From positions 62,001-126,000 of the forward strand of contig CAWJEW010000007.1 of the NCBI GenBank assembly GCA_963842065.1: 64,000 nt of DNA, written 5' to 3'. Both the position numbers and the translations under genes were made by a program. This document shows, piece after piece, positions 34,002 to 43,361 of this stretch. Under the pieces are notes generated by a model that saw only the letters and a program-made list of their open reading frames with translations, ran no database searches and was not told the origin of the DNA. Origin of the DNA: CAITWD01 sp963842065 (GTDB lineage Bacteria > Actinomycetota > Thermoleophilia > Miltoncostaeales > Miltoncostaeaceae). Each line of letters opens with the position of its first letter. Position 1 is the first letter of the stretch.

Positions 34002-34031
34002 GCGGCGCGCGGACGGCGATCGCTCATCCGC

Positions 34032-34035
<4 letters not shown>
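33998..34035. terminator. Hairpin between convergent genes
   Basis: CTGAGCGG (33998-34005) pairs with CCGCTCAG (34028-34035), loop 22 bases, right at the convergent ends of the regulator and the ABC ATPase gene. It could terminate both; there is no T-tract. Confidence 0.4.
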
Positions 34036-35134
<1,099 letters not shown>

Positions 35135-35138
<4 letters not shown>

Positions 35139-36748
35139 TTGGACCTCGCGGCACGGGCAGGCAGTCGATCAAAATAGCGCGCGATCACGTAACTGGGGAC
35201 GGCAGCGACGGCGATGATCACCAGAGCGAATGGTGCCGCCTGCCCGTAGGACAGGTTCTGCTCGTAGGCCCAGAACTGGGTCGAGAGCGTCTGCGCGCCG
35301 GTGGGAATCAACAGCAGCGTGGCCGTCAACTCCGTCAGGGCAGCGAGGAACACCAGGCAGAACGCCGCGGCCAGTCCTGGCCCGACGAGCGGAAGCGTCA
35401 CGCGTCGGAACACCGCCAGCCGCCCGGATCCCAGCGAGCGGGCGGCCTCTTCAAGGCTGGCCGGCGCGTAGGCGACCGAGGCGCGCACCCCGACCAGGGC
35501 CAGCGGGAAGAACAGAATCGCGTAGGCGATCACCAGCAACGTCGCGCTCTGATATCCGAACCCTCCGGCGTAGCGCTCGGCGAAGTAGCTGAGTCCCAGC
35601 GCGATGACGATGCCCGGCATCGCGAGCACCAGGTAGGTGCTGCGTTCCAACAGGCGTGCGGTGCGACTGCCGTACCGCGCGGCGTAGAGCGCCACAGGCA
35701 GTGCCATGACCGTCGCCAAGGCCGCCGCGGAGGCGCTATAGACGGCCGTGTTGGTGCCGGCGCTCAGCAGCGAAGCGCCTGCGACGCTGCCGCTTTGACG
35801 GGCGAAGATCCAGTAGATACTCGAGCCGACCGGGACGCCCAGCGCGAGCGCAACGAGCCCGACGAACGCCACCAGCACCGGGATCGTGAAGTAGCCAAGC
35901 GCATGACGGCGCGTCGCACGCTGGGCAAACGAACCGGTACGGACCATCCTGCCCCGCCCTTGCACAAGGACGTCGCCAGCGAGCACGATGATGCCGATCC
36001 CGACCAGGACCAGCGACAGGGCACATGCGGTGGCGATGCTGAACGCAACCTGTAACTCGGTGAAGATCTCGGTCGTGAAGGTCTGGTACCCGAGGATCTC
36101 GAAGGCACCGTACTCGGCGAGGATGATGAGCGTCACCAGCAGCGCCCCACCGAGAATGGCCCCGCGGGCTTGGCGGAGCGTCACCCGGATGAACGTCTGC
36201 ACCCGGCCCAGTCCCAGGCTGCGGGCCGCCTCTTCCTGGCCCGGATCGGCGCTGCGAAACGCGGCGGCGACCGGCAGGTACACCAACGGGTAAACCGCGA
36301 GCGTCATCACCAGGACGGCGCCGCGAAAGCCCTGCACCCACGTCGACAGGGACGCCCAGCCGAAGGCGACGACGAAATCCGGGATGGCGAACGGGATCAC
36401 CACAAGTACGGCCCACATCCGCCGGAACGGCAGGTCTGTGCACTCGACGCACCACGCCGCCAGGGTCCCGACGATCGCGCACAGGATCGTCACAACGACG
36501 GTCAGGCGGATCGTGTTCCACAGCAGCGTCCAGGTCAGCGGGCGCCAGATCAGGTCCCACACCGTTGTCCAACCTGAGTCGCGTGCCTCGATGAGCAGGA
36601 ACACGAGCGGCGCGGCCAGGACAGCTGCGACGGCAAGGCTGAGCAACAGGAGGATCCACGAGGGCGCCCGACGCCGCGCGGCGACGATTGCGCCGTGTCC
36701 GGCCGACGTGCGATCCCGCGCGCCTGGGCCTGTCGCTACCGTCGCCAT
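35135..36748 (-). CDS. Fe(III)-type ABC transporter permease, two-module (537 aa)
   Basis: Twelve or so hydrophobic helices in two homologous halves. Each has an EAA loop for docking the ATPase: QEEAARSLGLGRVQTFIRVT and LEEAARSLGSGRLAVFRRVT. This FbpB-like duplication is typical of ferric permeases. The ATG at 36748 leads into a short polar N-terminus followed by SWILLLLSLAVAAVLAAPLV. The ribosome binding site is weak, and a longer open frame upstream has no coding character. It is co-transcribed with the ATPase and follows the binding protein by 43 bases. Confidence 0.88.
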
Positions 36749-36791
36749 GGCACGGCGGGGCGGTGCTCGGTGGTGCTCCGGTCGCTGCCGA

Positions 36792-37850
36792 TCACAGCAG
36801 CCCGGCCTTCTGCAGCAGCGACACGGCCGTCGCCCCGTCGCCGAGATCGGCGATCGAGACCGCGTTGGGCTGCAGTTGGGCCAGCGGCACCTCCTTGGGG
36901 GAGGCCGCGATGCCCGGCACGATCGGGTACTCGTAGCTTTCCGAGTGGGCGATGATCTGCTGGGCCTGCGGAGAGACCAGGAACGCCAGGAAGCGCTGGG
37001 CGTTGGCCTGGTGACTACTCGACTTGAGCACGCCGGCACCCGACACGTCGATCACGTAGCCGACATCGTGGGGTGCCAACAGCGCGATCTTGGCGTGCAT
37101 GTTGGACGCGCCGATCTCGTCTCGGATCCGGTACCAGTAGTACTGGTTGATGACCCCGAGGGCCGCACTGCCGCGGTTGACCTCGTTGACGATCGTCTCG
37201 TTGTCGGGATACACACGGCTGCCCGCGTTTGACGCGATGCCCTTGAGCCAGGTCACCGCAGCGGCGTCGCCGTACGTCTCGGCCACCGAGGTCACGATCG
37301 GCTGGAAATCGGTCTCGGACGGTGCGATGGCGAGCTTGCCCCGATACGTCGGATCCGACAGCTGCATCACGCTGGTCGGCAACTCGCTGGCTGAGATCAG
37401 GCTGGGGTTGTAAATGATCACGCTGACGCGCGCCGAGACCCCGACCCAGTCCCCCTGCGGTGAGCTGTCGTTCGCGGGCACCTTGGCGAGCGTGGTGGGC
37501 AACACGGGGCTCAGCATCCCCTTGCCCTGCAGGTACTCGAGGGCCGGCGAATTCTCGGTGTAAAAGACGTCGGCCGGGGAGTTCGAGCCCTCTGCGCTGA
37601 TCTGGGCGGCAAGCGTGTCCTCGTCGTCGCTGCGCGTGTTGACCGTGATCCCGGTGGCCTTCTCGAACGCCTGCACCAGCACCGCGGTCGTCTGGACGTG
37701 CTGGCCGCTATAGAGCGTCAGCGAGTTGGCCGACCCCGAGGATCCGCAGCCGGCCACCGCCGCGACACCGACGCCGAGCACGACCGCCGCAAGCAGCGCG
37801 TGCGCGCGCCTGCTCGGGTGGCTGAAGGGAAAATGTTCGGTGACCCTCAT
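36792..37850 (-). CDS. Fe(III)-type substrate-binding lipoprotein (352 aa)
   Basis: A lipoprotein signal with lipobox AAVAGCGSS (Cys about 35) anchors it to the outer face of the membrane. The mature part starts SLTLYSGQHVQTTAVLVQAF and carries DVFYTENSPALEYLQGKGML and the paired tyrosines GVINQYYWYRIRDEIG, which in FbpA proteins bind ferric iron. Class F binding protein for the permease downstream. Transcription may start close to the ATG; a TAATAT -10-like element lies 11 bases upstream. Confidence 0.88.
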   Translation of the reverse strand: MRVTEHFPFSHPSRRAHALLAAVVLGVGVAAVAGCGSSGSANSLTLYSGQHVQTTAVLVQAFEKATGITVNTRSDDEDTLAAQISAEGSNSPADVFYTENSPALEYLQGKGMLSPVLPTTLAKVPANDSSPQGDWVGVSARVSVIIYNPSLISASELPTSVMQLSDPTYRGKLAIAPSETDFQPIVTSVAETYGDAAAVTWLKGIASNAGSRVYPDNETIVNEVNRGSAALGVINQYYWYRIRDEIGASNMHAKIALLAPHDVGYVIDVSGAGVLKSSSHQANAQRFLAFLVSPQAQQIIAHSESYEYPIVPGIAASPKEVPLAQLQPNAVSIADLGDGATAVSLLQKAGLL

Positions 37851-37861
37851 TTCGGAAATCT

Positions 37862-37867
37862 ATATTA
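37862..37867 (-). promoter_or_regulatory. -10-like hexamer upstream of the Fe-transport operon
   Basis: TAATAT on the minus strand, 11 bases before the ATG at 37850, fits a leaderless transcript. The surrounding AT-rich stretch GGAAATCTATATTACCC is unusual in this GC-rich DNA. No convincing -35 or iron-box palindrome was seen. Confidence 0.4.
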
Positions 37868-38107
37868 CCCAAATGCGCGCCCAACCGGCGGCTCACGCAC
37901 CGAGCGGGCCCCCCGGCCGGACGGTCCCGTCGGCGTCGGTGATCGCGTCCGGCCGGCGCGGATGGTCCGTCGTGGCGACGCGCTCGCTGCGGAATGTGGG
38001 TGGGGCCGGCGGGCGCGGATGCCGGCCTCGTTCACGTGACCCGATCGGTACGCGGGCCATGCGGAGTCCTGCGCGTCCGTTAGGGTTGTCCGCAGGAACC
38101 GATCCCC

Positions 38108-38380
38108 GTGGCCAAGACATCACACAAGACCCCAGCGCCGCCCGAACCGTCCAACCGGTGGCGCACCGTGCTCACCGGCGTCGCGATCGGTGCGATCTGG
38201 GGCGTGATCATGTGGGGGATCAATGCCGCGATCCACCACTCCTCGAACGGGACCGTCTTCCTCTACATCGTGCTCTCGATGGCCATGATCGGCGGCGGCG
38301 TTGCGGCCTTCTTCGGTGCCGTCGGCATCAAGCGCAGCGGTGAGAGCGTCGGCCCGCGGTTCCGCCGGCGCAGCAAGTAG
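38108..38380 (+). CDS. Small two-helix membrane protein (90 aa)
   Basis: A GTG start follows GGAACCGATCCCC. The N-terminus is basic and proline-rich, then two transmembrane helices appear (LTGVAIGAIWGVIMWGINAA and LYIVLSMAMIGGGVAAFFGA), with a basic C-terminus (GPRFRRRSK). It is convergent with the DUF4234-like gene just downstream. No function known. The composition and helix pattern make it a plausible gene. Confidence 0.65.
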   Translation: MAKTSHKTPAPPEPSNRWRTVLTGVAIGAIWGVIMWGINAAIHHSSNGTVFLYIVLSMAMIGGGVAAFFGAVGIKRSGESVGPRFRRRSK

Positions 38381-38389
38381 CGCGGCGCC

Positions 38390-38818
38390 TCAGGCCCTGG
38401 CGCCGCGCGCGTCCCAGAAGCGGTTCAGCGCGCCCTGGACCTTCACGAACCAGACGATCGACCCGACGATCGGGATGAGGTTCCACAGGCCGGTCCAGGC
38501 GCTGACCGGCGCCGCCTCATCCTCACGCAGTTACATCTGCTTGATCTCCGCGGGAATCAGGAACAGCGTCACCGGGCTGATGACCATGGAGATCACGAGG
38601 CCGAGCCAGCCGCCCACACCGTCGCCGCTGCGTCGTTTGACCTCCTCCTGGGTCTTCCAGACCCAGGCAAACGTGCAGATCCACAGGGTGATGATCGACA
38701 GCCCGATGCATGCCCAGATCTCGCGGTGCTTGCCGACAGGACCCGGCCCGGCCGATGCGGGGGCGGGCGGTGGTGGAGAAGCCGGACGTGCGGGGTGTCG
38801 GTGCCCATCGCGCTCCAT
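38390..38818 (-). pseudogene. DUF4234-like membrane protein with in-frame TAA
   Basis: Starting from ATG 38818, the frame encodes a proline-rich N-terminus, then helices IWACIGLSIITLWICTFAWV and LGLVISMVISPVTLFLIPAE up to IKQM, where a TAA (38531-38533) interrupts it. In the same frame, immediately after, LREDEAAPVSAWTGLWNLIP and GSIVWFVKVQGALNRFWDAR complete the expected family end, to a TGA at 38390. A tyrosine codon is expected at the TAA position (MYLRED), so a single-base change explains it. Truncated protein or sequencing error. Confidence 0.65.
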
Positions 38819-38963
38819 GGGTCGTGGCCGTACGGCAGTGCTTGGGCAGCGTACCCAGGCCCGCCCACGGCCCCACCAGCCGGGTCCCACCGGCGACGGA
38901 CGCCCCGCAGTATCCCGCAGGCCTCGCGGACGGGCCGGGGGTCCTCTATCCTCACGTGGTGAC

Positions 38964-39262
38964 CGTGCTAGGCGGGGAGCTAGCGGTGCCCTGTACCCGA
39001 AATCCGCTTCAGCGGGGCACAATTCCCGCCCGAGGGGCAGGTCCGAAAGGGTCGGGTCCGTGCAATGCGACGTTGATGGTGAGGTCCCATTCGGTGGGCG
39101 ACCGCGAACCAGGTCAGGTCCGGAAGGAAGCAGCCTTAAGCGGATCCGCCTACGCGCAGTGGGGTTACCTCGCCGGAGTTGGCGGCACGGGTACCGCTTT
39201 CGCGGCGTGCTTCGACGGTGGGTGCACGGTCACCTCAGCCCCGGCGATCCCTGCCTAGCAGG
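38964..39262 (+). ncRNA. ffs: Signal recognition particle RNA, large type
   Basis: The universally conserved apical segment GGTCAGGTCCGGAAGGAAGC (39112-39131 region) followed by AGCC identifies SRP RNA helix 8, which binds Ffh. The ends pair through GCTAGGC (38967-38973) and GCCTAGC (39253-39259), giving a roughly 295-base molecule, the long form with an Alu-like domain, rather than the 4.5S short form. It lies 37 bases before dnaX, a common location in Gram-positive bacteria. It directs signal-sequence-bearing ribosomes to the membrane. Confidence 0.9.
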
Positions 39263-39298
39263 GTCGCCGCAGCTGACGTTGCGAACCGAAAGGGTTGT

Positions 39299-41041
39299 GT
39301 GAGCGGCGAATCCGGCGGAAGCCTTTATAACCGCTATCGCCCGACGACCTTCGAGGACATGGTCGGGCAGGAGCACGTTGCGCGCGCGCTGGCCAACGCC
39401 CTGAGCTCCGGCCGGCCCGCCCGCGGCTACCTGTTCTCCGGACCGCGCGGGACCGGCAAGACCACCACGGCGCGCATTCTGGCGCGCTGTCTGAACTGCC
39501 AGTCCTCAGCCGGACCGACCGCTACACCATGCATGACATGCGATTCGTGCCTGCGCACCGGCCACGACGACTGGCTGGATGTGGTCGAGGTCGACGCAGC
39601 CTCAAGCGCCCGCCGGATCGACGAGATGCGCGACTGGCTGGAGACGGTCCGCTACGCACCGGTCGTCGCCCGCTATCGGGTCACGATCATGGACGAGGCG
39701 CACCAGATCCAGGAGGGCGCCGCCAGCGCCCTGCTCAAGACGCTCGAGGAGCCACCGCCGCATCTGGTGGTGATCCTCTGCACGACCCACCCGTGGGACA
39801 TCCTCCCGACGATCCGCTCGCGCGTGCAGCACTATGTCCTGCGCAAGCCGGGGATCCCCGCGCTGGTGCGTGTCCTCGAGCGGGTCGCCCGCTCCGAGCG
39901 CATCGAGACCTCCGAGACGGCGCTCGACACGCTCGCGCGGGCCGCCGACGGGTCCTACCGGGATGCGCTCGGCCTACTCGAGCAGATCGTCGCCTACTCG
40001 GGCGGCCGGGTTGAGCTGTCCGAAGTGCTCGAGCTGCTTGGTGCCGTCGCCCGGGAGACCCTGTTCGAGCTCGTGGATCTTCTGGCGTCCGGCGATGCCG
40101 CCGGAGCCTTCTCGCTCCTGGAAGACGTCCTGGATTCCGGCAGCGATCCCGAGCAGCTGCTGCGCGGTCTGACGACCCAGCTGCGCTGCGTGTGCCTGCT
40201 CCAGCAGGGCGCCGGCGCCCGCGACGAGTGGGCGTTCGCGCCGGAGGAGATCGTGCGGTTGTCCGCGCAGGCCAACCAGCTCTCGCCCGCCCAGGTCATC
40301 CGCGCCCTCGACCTGCTCGCCGACGCCCAGGTCCGAATCCGCAATGGCGGCGCCGACCCACGGCTCCAGCTCGAGCTCGTCGCGGCGAAGCTCGCCCGGC
40401 CGGCCCTCGACGCCGACGTCGCGGCGATCGTGCCGCGCCTTGAGGTGCTGGAGCGCACCGGCGGCGCACCGGCGGCGCCACGCAGCGCGATGCCGGCACC
40501 GGCACTCGCCGCGCCGGCAGCTGCGGTTGCGGCCGCGGCGCCGACCACCGCTCCCGCGCCGAGCTCCGGGGCACCCGAGCCCACGGGGCGCGTGGCAGAC
40601 GACGAGGACGCCGCGCCCGACGACGCCGACACCGCGCCCGTGCCGCAGGCCTCCGCGCCCGCGCCGCCGGCCGCCGCACCACCGGTATTCGACCTGCCGC
40701 ACGTCGAGCGGATGTGGCCGCAGGTCCTGCGCGAGCTGCAGACCTCCCACCCGCCGCTGTACACGTTCATCGCGGACGGGCGCCCGACGGCCGCGGGGGA
40801 CGGCGTGCTTGAGATGACTCTGGCAAGCTCGGTGGGTGCGAGCATGCTGTCCAAGCCCGACCAGCGCGCCGAGTTCGAAATGGTCCTGCTCAGCGTCTTC
40901 GGGCGACGCGTGCGTCTGGAGATCGTCGTGGACGACGCAGCCGGTCCGACCAAGGCCGACGCGGCGGCCAATCCCGCGACCCTCGAGACGCTGCGGCAGG
41001 AACTGATCGCCACGTTCGACGCGACCGAAGAACCCCACTGA
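39299..41041 (+). CDS. dnaX: DNA polymerase III subunit gamma/tau (580 aa)
   Basis: The clamp-loader ATPase. Walker A FSGPRGTGKTTTARILARCL, zinc module CLNCQSS...PCMTCDSC, Walker B VTIMDEAHQIQEGAASALLK, and the SRC-like motif IRSRVQHYVLRKPG. Domain III follows to about residue 370, then an alanine/proline-rich linker (about 390-460) and a C-terminal tau-like domain starting FDLPHVERMWPQVLRELQTS. The GTG at 39299 is preceded by AAAGGG. The long in-frame extension through the SRP RNA is noncoding. It starts the conserved dnaX-ybaB-recR cluster. Confidence 0.95.
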   Translation: MSGESGGSLYNRYRPTTFEDMVGQEHVARALANALSSGRPARGYLFSGPRGTGKTTTARILARCLNCQSSAGPTATPCMTCDSCLRTGHDDWLDVVEVDAASSARRIDEMRDWLETVRYAPVVARYRVTIMDEAHQIQEGAASALLKTLEEPPPHLVVILCTTHPWDILPTIRSRVQHYVLRKPGIPALVRVLERVARSERIETSETALDTLARAADGSYRDALGLLEQIVAYSGGRVELSEVLELLGAVARETLFELVDLLASGDAAGAFSLLEDVLDSGSDPEQLLRGLTTQLRCVCLLQQGAGARDEWAFAPEEIVRLSAQANQLSPAQVIRALDLLADAQVRIRNGGADPRLQLELVAAKLARPALDADVAAIVPRLEVLERTGGAPAAPRSAMPAPALAAPAAAVAAAAPTTAPAPSSGAPEPTGRVADDEDAAPDDADTAPVPQASAPAPPAAAPPVFDLPHVERMWPQVLRELQTSHPPLYTFIADGRPTAAGDGVLEMTLASSVGASMLSKPDQRAEFEMVLLSVFGRRVRLEIVVDDAAGPTKADAAANPATLETLRQELIATFDATEEPH

Positions 41042-41078
41042 CCTTCCCCCTACCGACCGCAACCAAGGAGCCGCCTCG

Positions 41079-41405
41079 GTGTCCTCAGGCATGAACCCCC
41101 AGAAGATGCTCAAGCAGATGCAGAAGATGCAGGCCGACATGGCGCGCGTGCAGCTCGAGCTTCAGGACGAGTACGTCAGTGCATCGGCGGGCGGCGGAGT
41201 CGTGACGGCGACGGTCAGCGGCGGGCTCGAGGTGAAGTCGATCATCATCAAGCCCGAGATCGTCGACCCGGATGACGTCGAGCTGCTCTCCGACACGATC
41301 GTGGCCGCCGTCAACGAGGCGATGCGCGGAGCCCAGGAGCATGCGCAGCGGCGCATCGGCGAGATCACCGGCGGGTTGTCCGGGCTCGGTATTCCCGGCA
41401 TGTAG
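41079..41405 (+). CDS. ybaB: YbaB/EbfC nucleoid-associated protein (108 aa)
   Basis: A helical N-terminus MLKQMQKMQADMARVQLELQ and the strand core VVTATVSGGLEVKSIIIKPE are the YbaB signature. It binds DNA as a dimer and works beside RecR. The GTG at 41079 follows AAGGAGCCGCCTCG. The stop (41403-41405) is in the same frame as recR, whose coding sequence starts within 16 bases. The C-terminus is glycine-rich (GGLSGLGIPGM). Confidence 0.93.
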   Translation: MSSGMNPQKMLKQMQKMQADMARVQLELQDEYVSASAGGGVVTATVSGGLEVKSIIIKPEIVDPDDVELLSDTIVAAVNEAMRGAQEHAQRRIGEITGGLSGLGIPGM

Positions 41406-41420
41406 GCCGACGGGTCCGCG

Positions 41421-42014
41421 ATTCTCACTCCCTCCCTCGAACGGCTGATCGCAGAGCTGTCCCGGTTGCCCGGGATCGGCCCGCGCAGTGCGCAGCGACT
41501 GGCCTTCCACCTACTCAAGTCGCCGCCGGAGCGCACGCTGGCGCTCGCCGCCGCGCTCACCCAGATGGCCGAGCGGATCCGTCCATGCTCCCGCTGCTTT
41601 TCCTTCGCCGAGGACGAGCTGTGCCCGATCTGCCAGGACACCCGGCGCGATGCGACGCTGCTGTGCGTGGTCGAGGAGCCATCGGCGATCCTGCCGATCG
41701 AGCGCACCCACGAGTTCCGCGGCTACTACCACGTCCTCGGCGGCGCACTGTCGCCCATCGACGGCGTCGACCCGGACGATCTGCGCATCGACGAGCTGGT
41801 CCGGCGCGTCGCCGACGGGGGCGTGCAGGAAGTGGTCGTCGCGACGAACCCGACGATGACCGGCGAGGCCACCGCGCTGTACCTGGCGGATCTGCTGCGC
41901 GGGCAGGTGCGCCTGACGCGCCTGGCCAGCGGCCTGCCCGTCGGGGCCGACCTCGAGCACGCCGACGAGCTGACGCTCGGGCGGGCGCTGCTCGGCAGGC
42001 GCGTGCTGGACTAA
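41421..42014 (+). CDS. recR: Recombination mediator RecR (about 197 aa)
   Basis: The helix-hairpin-helix (LERLIAELSRLPGIGPRSAQ), zinc finger CSRCFSFAEDELCPIC and Toprim domain (LLCVVEEPSAILPIERTHEF, VVVATNPTMTGEATALYL) are complete. RecR acts with RecO to load RecA on gaps. The start is a problem: between the ybaB stop and the conserved N-terminus there is no ATG, GTG or TTG. An ATT at 41421 (ILTPSLERL) would give the right length; the TTG at 41466 would remove the first helix. The coordinates given assume the ATT. It is in frame with the ybaB stop, so readthrough is also possible. Confidence 0.9.
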   Translation: MLTPSLERLIAELSRLPGIGPRSAQRLAFHLLKSPPERTLALAAALTQMAERIRPCSRCFSFAEDELCPICQDTRRDATLLCVVEEPSAILPIERTHEFRGYYHVLGGALSPIDGVDPDDLRIDELVRRVADGGVQEVVVATNPTMTGEATALYLADLLRGQVRLTRLASGLPVGADLEHADELTLGRALLGRRVLD

Positions 42015-42072
42015 GCCCGGCTCGAACCGCGCGGCGGCGGGTCACGGGGCCGGCCGGACGACGCGGGATCGA

Positions 42073-42078
42073 TAGAAT
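42073..42078 (+). promoter_or_regulatory. -10 hexamer upstream of lysC
   Basis: TAGAAT at 42073-42078, about 42 bases before the presumed lysC start. A start site near 42085 would give a short leader containing AAGGAG at 42107-42112. No clear -35. Confidence 0.45.
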
Positions 42079-42119
42079 CGCGCGTCGGTAACGCATGAAC
42101 GACGGCAAGGAGTATTCCC

Positions 42120-43361
42120 ATCGGTCTGAGGGTGATGAAATTCGGCGGAACCTCGGTCGCCGATGCCGACAAGATCCGCAACGTGGCGCGCAGGATCGCC
42201 GCCGCGGCCGAGTCCGGCGACCGCGTGATCGCGGTGGTCTCGGCGCGCGGCAAGACGACCGACGGCCTGGTCCAGCTGGCCCAGGAGATCAGCGATCGGC
42301 CAGACCCGCGCGAGATGGACATGCTGCTCTCGACCGGGGAGCGCATCTCATGCGCCCTGATGGCGATGGCGCTGCACGACCTCGGCCACCAGGCCGTGTC
42401 GTTTACCGGCTCCCAGGCCGGGATCTTCACCGACAGCGCCCACACCCAGGCCCGCATCGTCGAGATCCGGGCCGACCGCATCCGGGGGGCCCTCGATGCG
42501 GGCAACATCGCGCTGGTGGCCGGATTCCAGGGAATGTCGATCGACGACAAGAACGTCACGACGCTGGGACGCGGCGGCAGCGACACGACCGCGGTGGCCT
42601 TGGCGGCGGCGATCGGCGCGGACGTGTGCGAGATCTACACCGACGTGACCGGCGTGTTCACGGCGGATCCGCGCATCGTCCCGGATGCCGTCAAGCTGCC
42701 CCGCGTCAGCCACGAAGAAATGCTCGAGATGGCCGCCATGGGCTCCAGGGTCCTGGCGCTACGATCAGTCGAGTTCGCACGCAACTATGACGTCCCTCTC
42801 CACGTGCGCTCGTCGTTTGCACCCGACGAGGGGACCTGGATCATCAAGGAGACACCCGACATGGAGCAGGCGATCGTGTCCGGCATCGCGCACAAGAGCG
42901 ACGAGGCCAAGATCACGATCACCGGGGTCCACGACCAACCCGGTGTCGCGGCGTCGATCTTCACCGCCCTTGCCGACGCGCTGATCAACGTCGACACGAT
43001 CATCCAGAACATGGGCACCGACGGCCGTGCGGACCTCTCGTTCACCGTGCCCCTGGACGAGCTCGGCCGTGCCCTGGACACGCTCGACAAGATCAAGAGC
43101 TCGCTCGAGTACACCTCGCTTACCTCCGACGACCAGATCGGCAAGGTGACGCTCGTCGGCGCCGGCATGAAGTCGAATCCCGGCATCGCCGCCAAGATGT
43201 TCCGCGTCCTCGCCGACAGGGACATCAACATCCTGATGATCGACACTTCCACGATCCGCATCACGGTGGTGATCAACCGACGTGACGTCGAGCGGGCCGT
43301 GCGGGCCCTTCATGACGCGTTCGATCTCGAGGCAGAGGCGGCCCGGAGAGCCCATGTTTAA
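42120..43361 (+). CDS. lysC: Aspartate kinase (413 aa)
   Basis: It phosphorylates aspartate, the first step to lysine, threonine and methionine. Kinase motifs: VMKFGGTSVADADKIRNVAR, VVSARGKTTDGLV, LLSTGERISCALMAMAL, LGRGGSDTTAVALAAAIGAD. Two ACT domains occupy the C-terminal 160 residues (KITITGVHDQPGVAASIFTA and GKVTLVGAGMKSNPGIAAKM) and mediate feedback inhibition. AAGGAG (42107-42112) stands seven bases before an ATC at 42120, which I take as a possible non-canonical start; a GTG at 42132 would be 19 bases from the site. The product would differ by four residues. Confidence 0.93.
   Translation: MGLRVMKFGGTSVADADKIRNVARRIAAAAESGDRVIAVVSARGKTTDGLVQLAQEISDRPDPREMDMLLSTGERISCALMAMALHDLGHQAVSFTGSQAGIFTDSAHTQARIVEIRADRIRGALDAGNIALVAGFQGMSIDDKNVTTLGRGGSDTTAVALAAAIGADVCEIYTDVTGVFTADPRIVPDAVKLPRVSHEEMLEMAAMGSRVLALRSVEFARNYDVPLHVRSSFAPDEGTWIIKETPDMEQAIVSGIAHKSDEAKITITGVHDQPGVAASIFTALADALINVDTIIQNMGTDGRADLSFTVPLDELGRALDTLDKIKSSLEYTSLTSDDQIGKVTLVGAGMKSNPGIAAKMFRVLADRDINILMIDTSTIRITVVINRRDVERAVRALHDAFDLEAEAARRAHV
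42846..42863 (+). promoter_or_regulatory. Internal translation start for the regulatory (beta) chain of aspartate kinase
   Basis: AAGGAG at 42846-42851 is followed nine bases later by ATG 42861 (Met248), which begins MEQAIVSGIAHKSDEAKITI. In Corynebacterium the beta subunit of LysC is made from the same mRNA by an internal start at the equivalent position. The good binding site here supports the same alpha2-beta2 enzyme. Confidence 0.6.

Noticed and set aside
39974..41140. 388-codon minus frame opposite dnaX
   Set aside because: Antisense shadow of a clearly identified gene.
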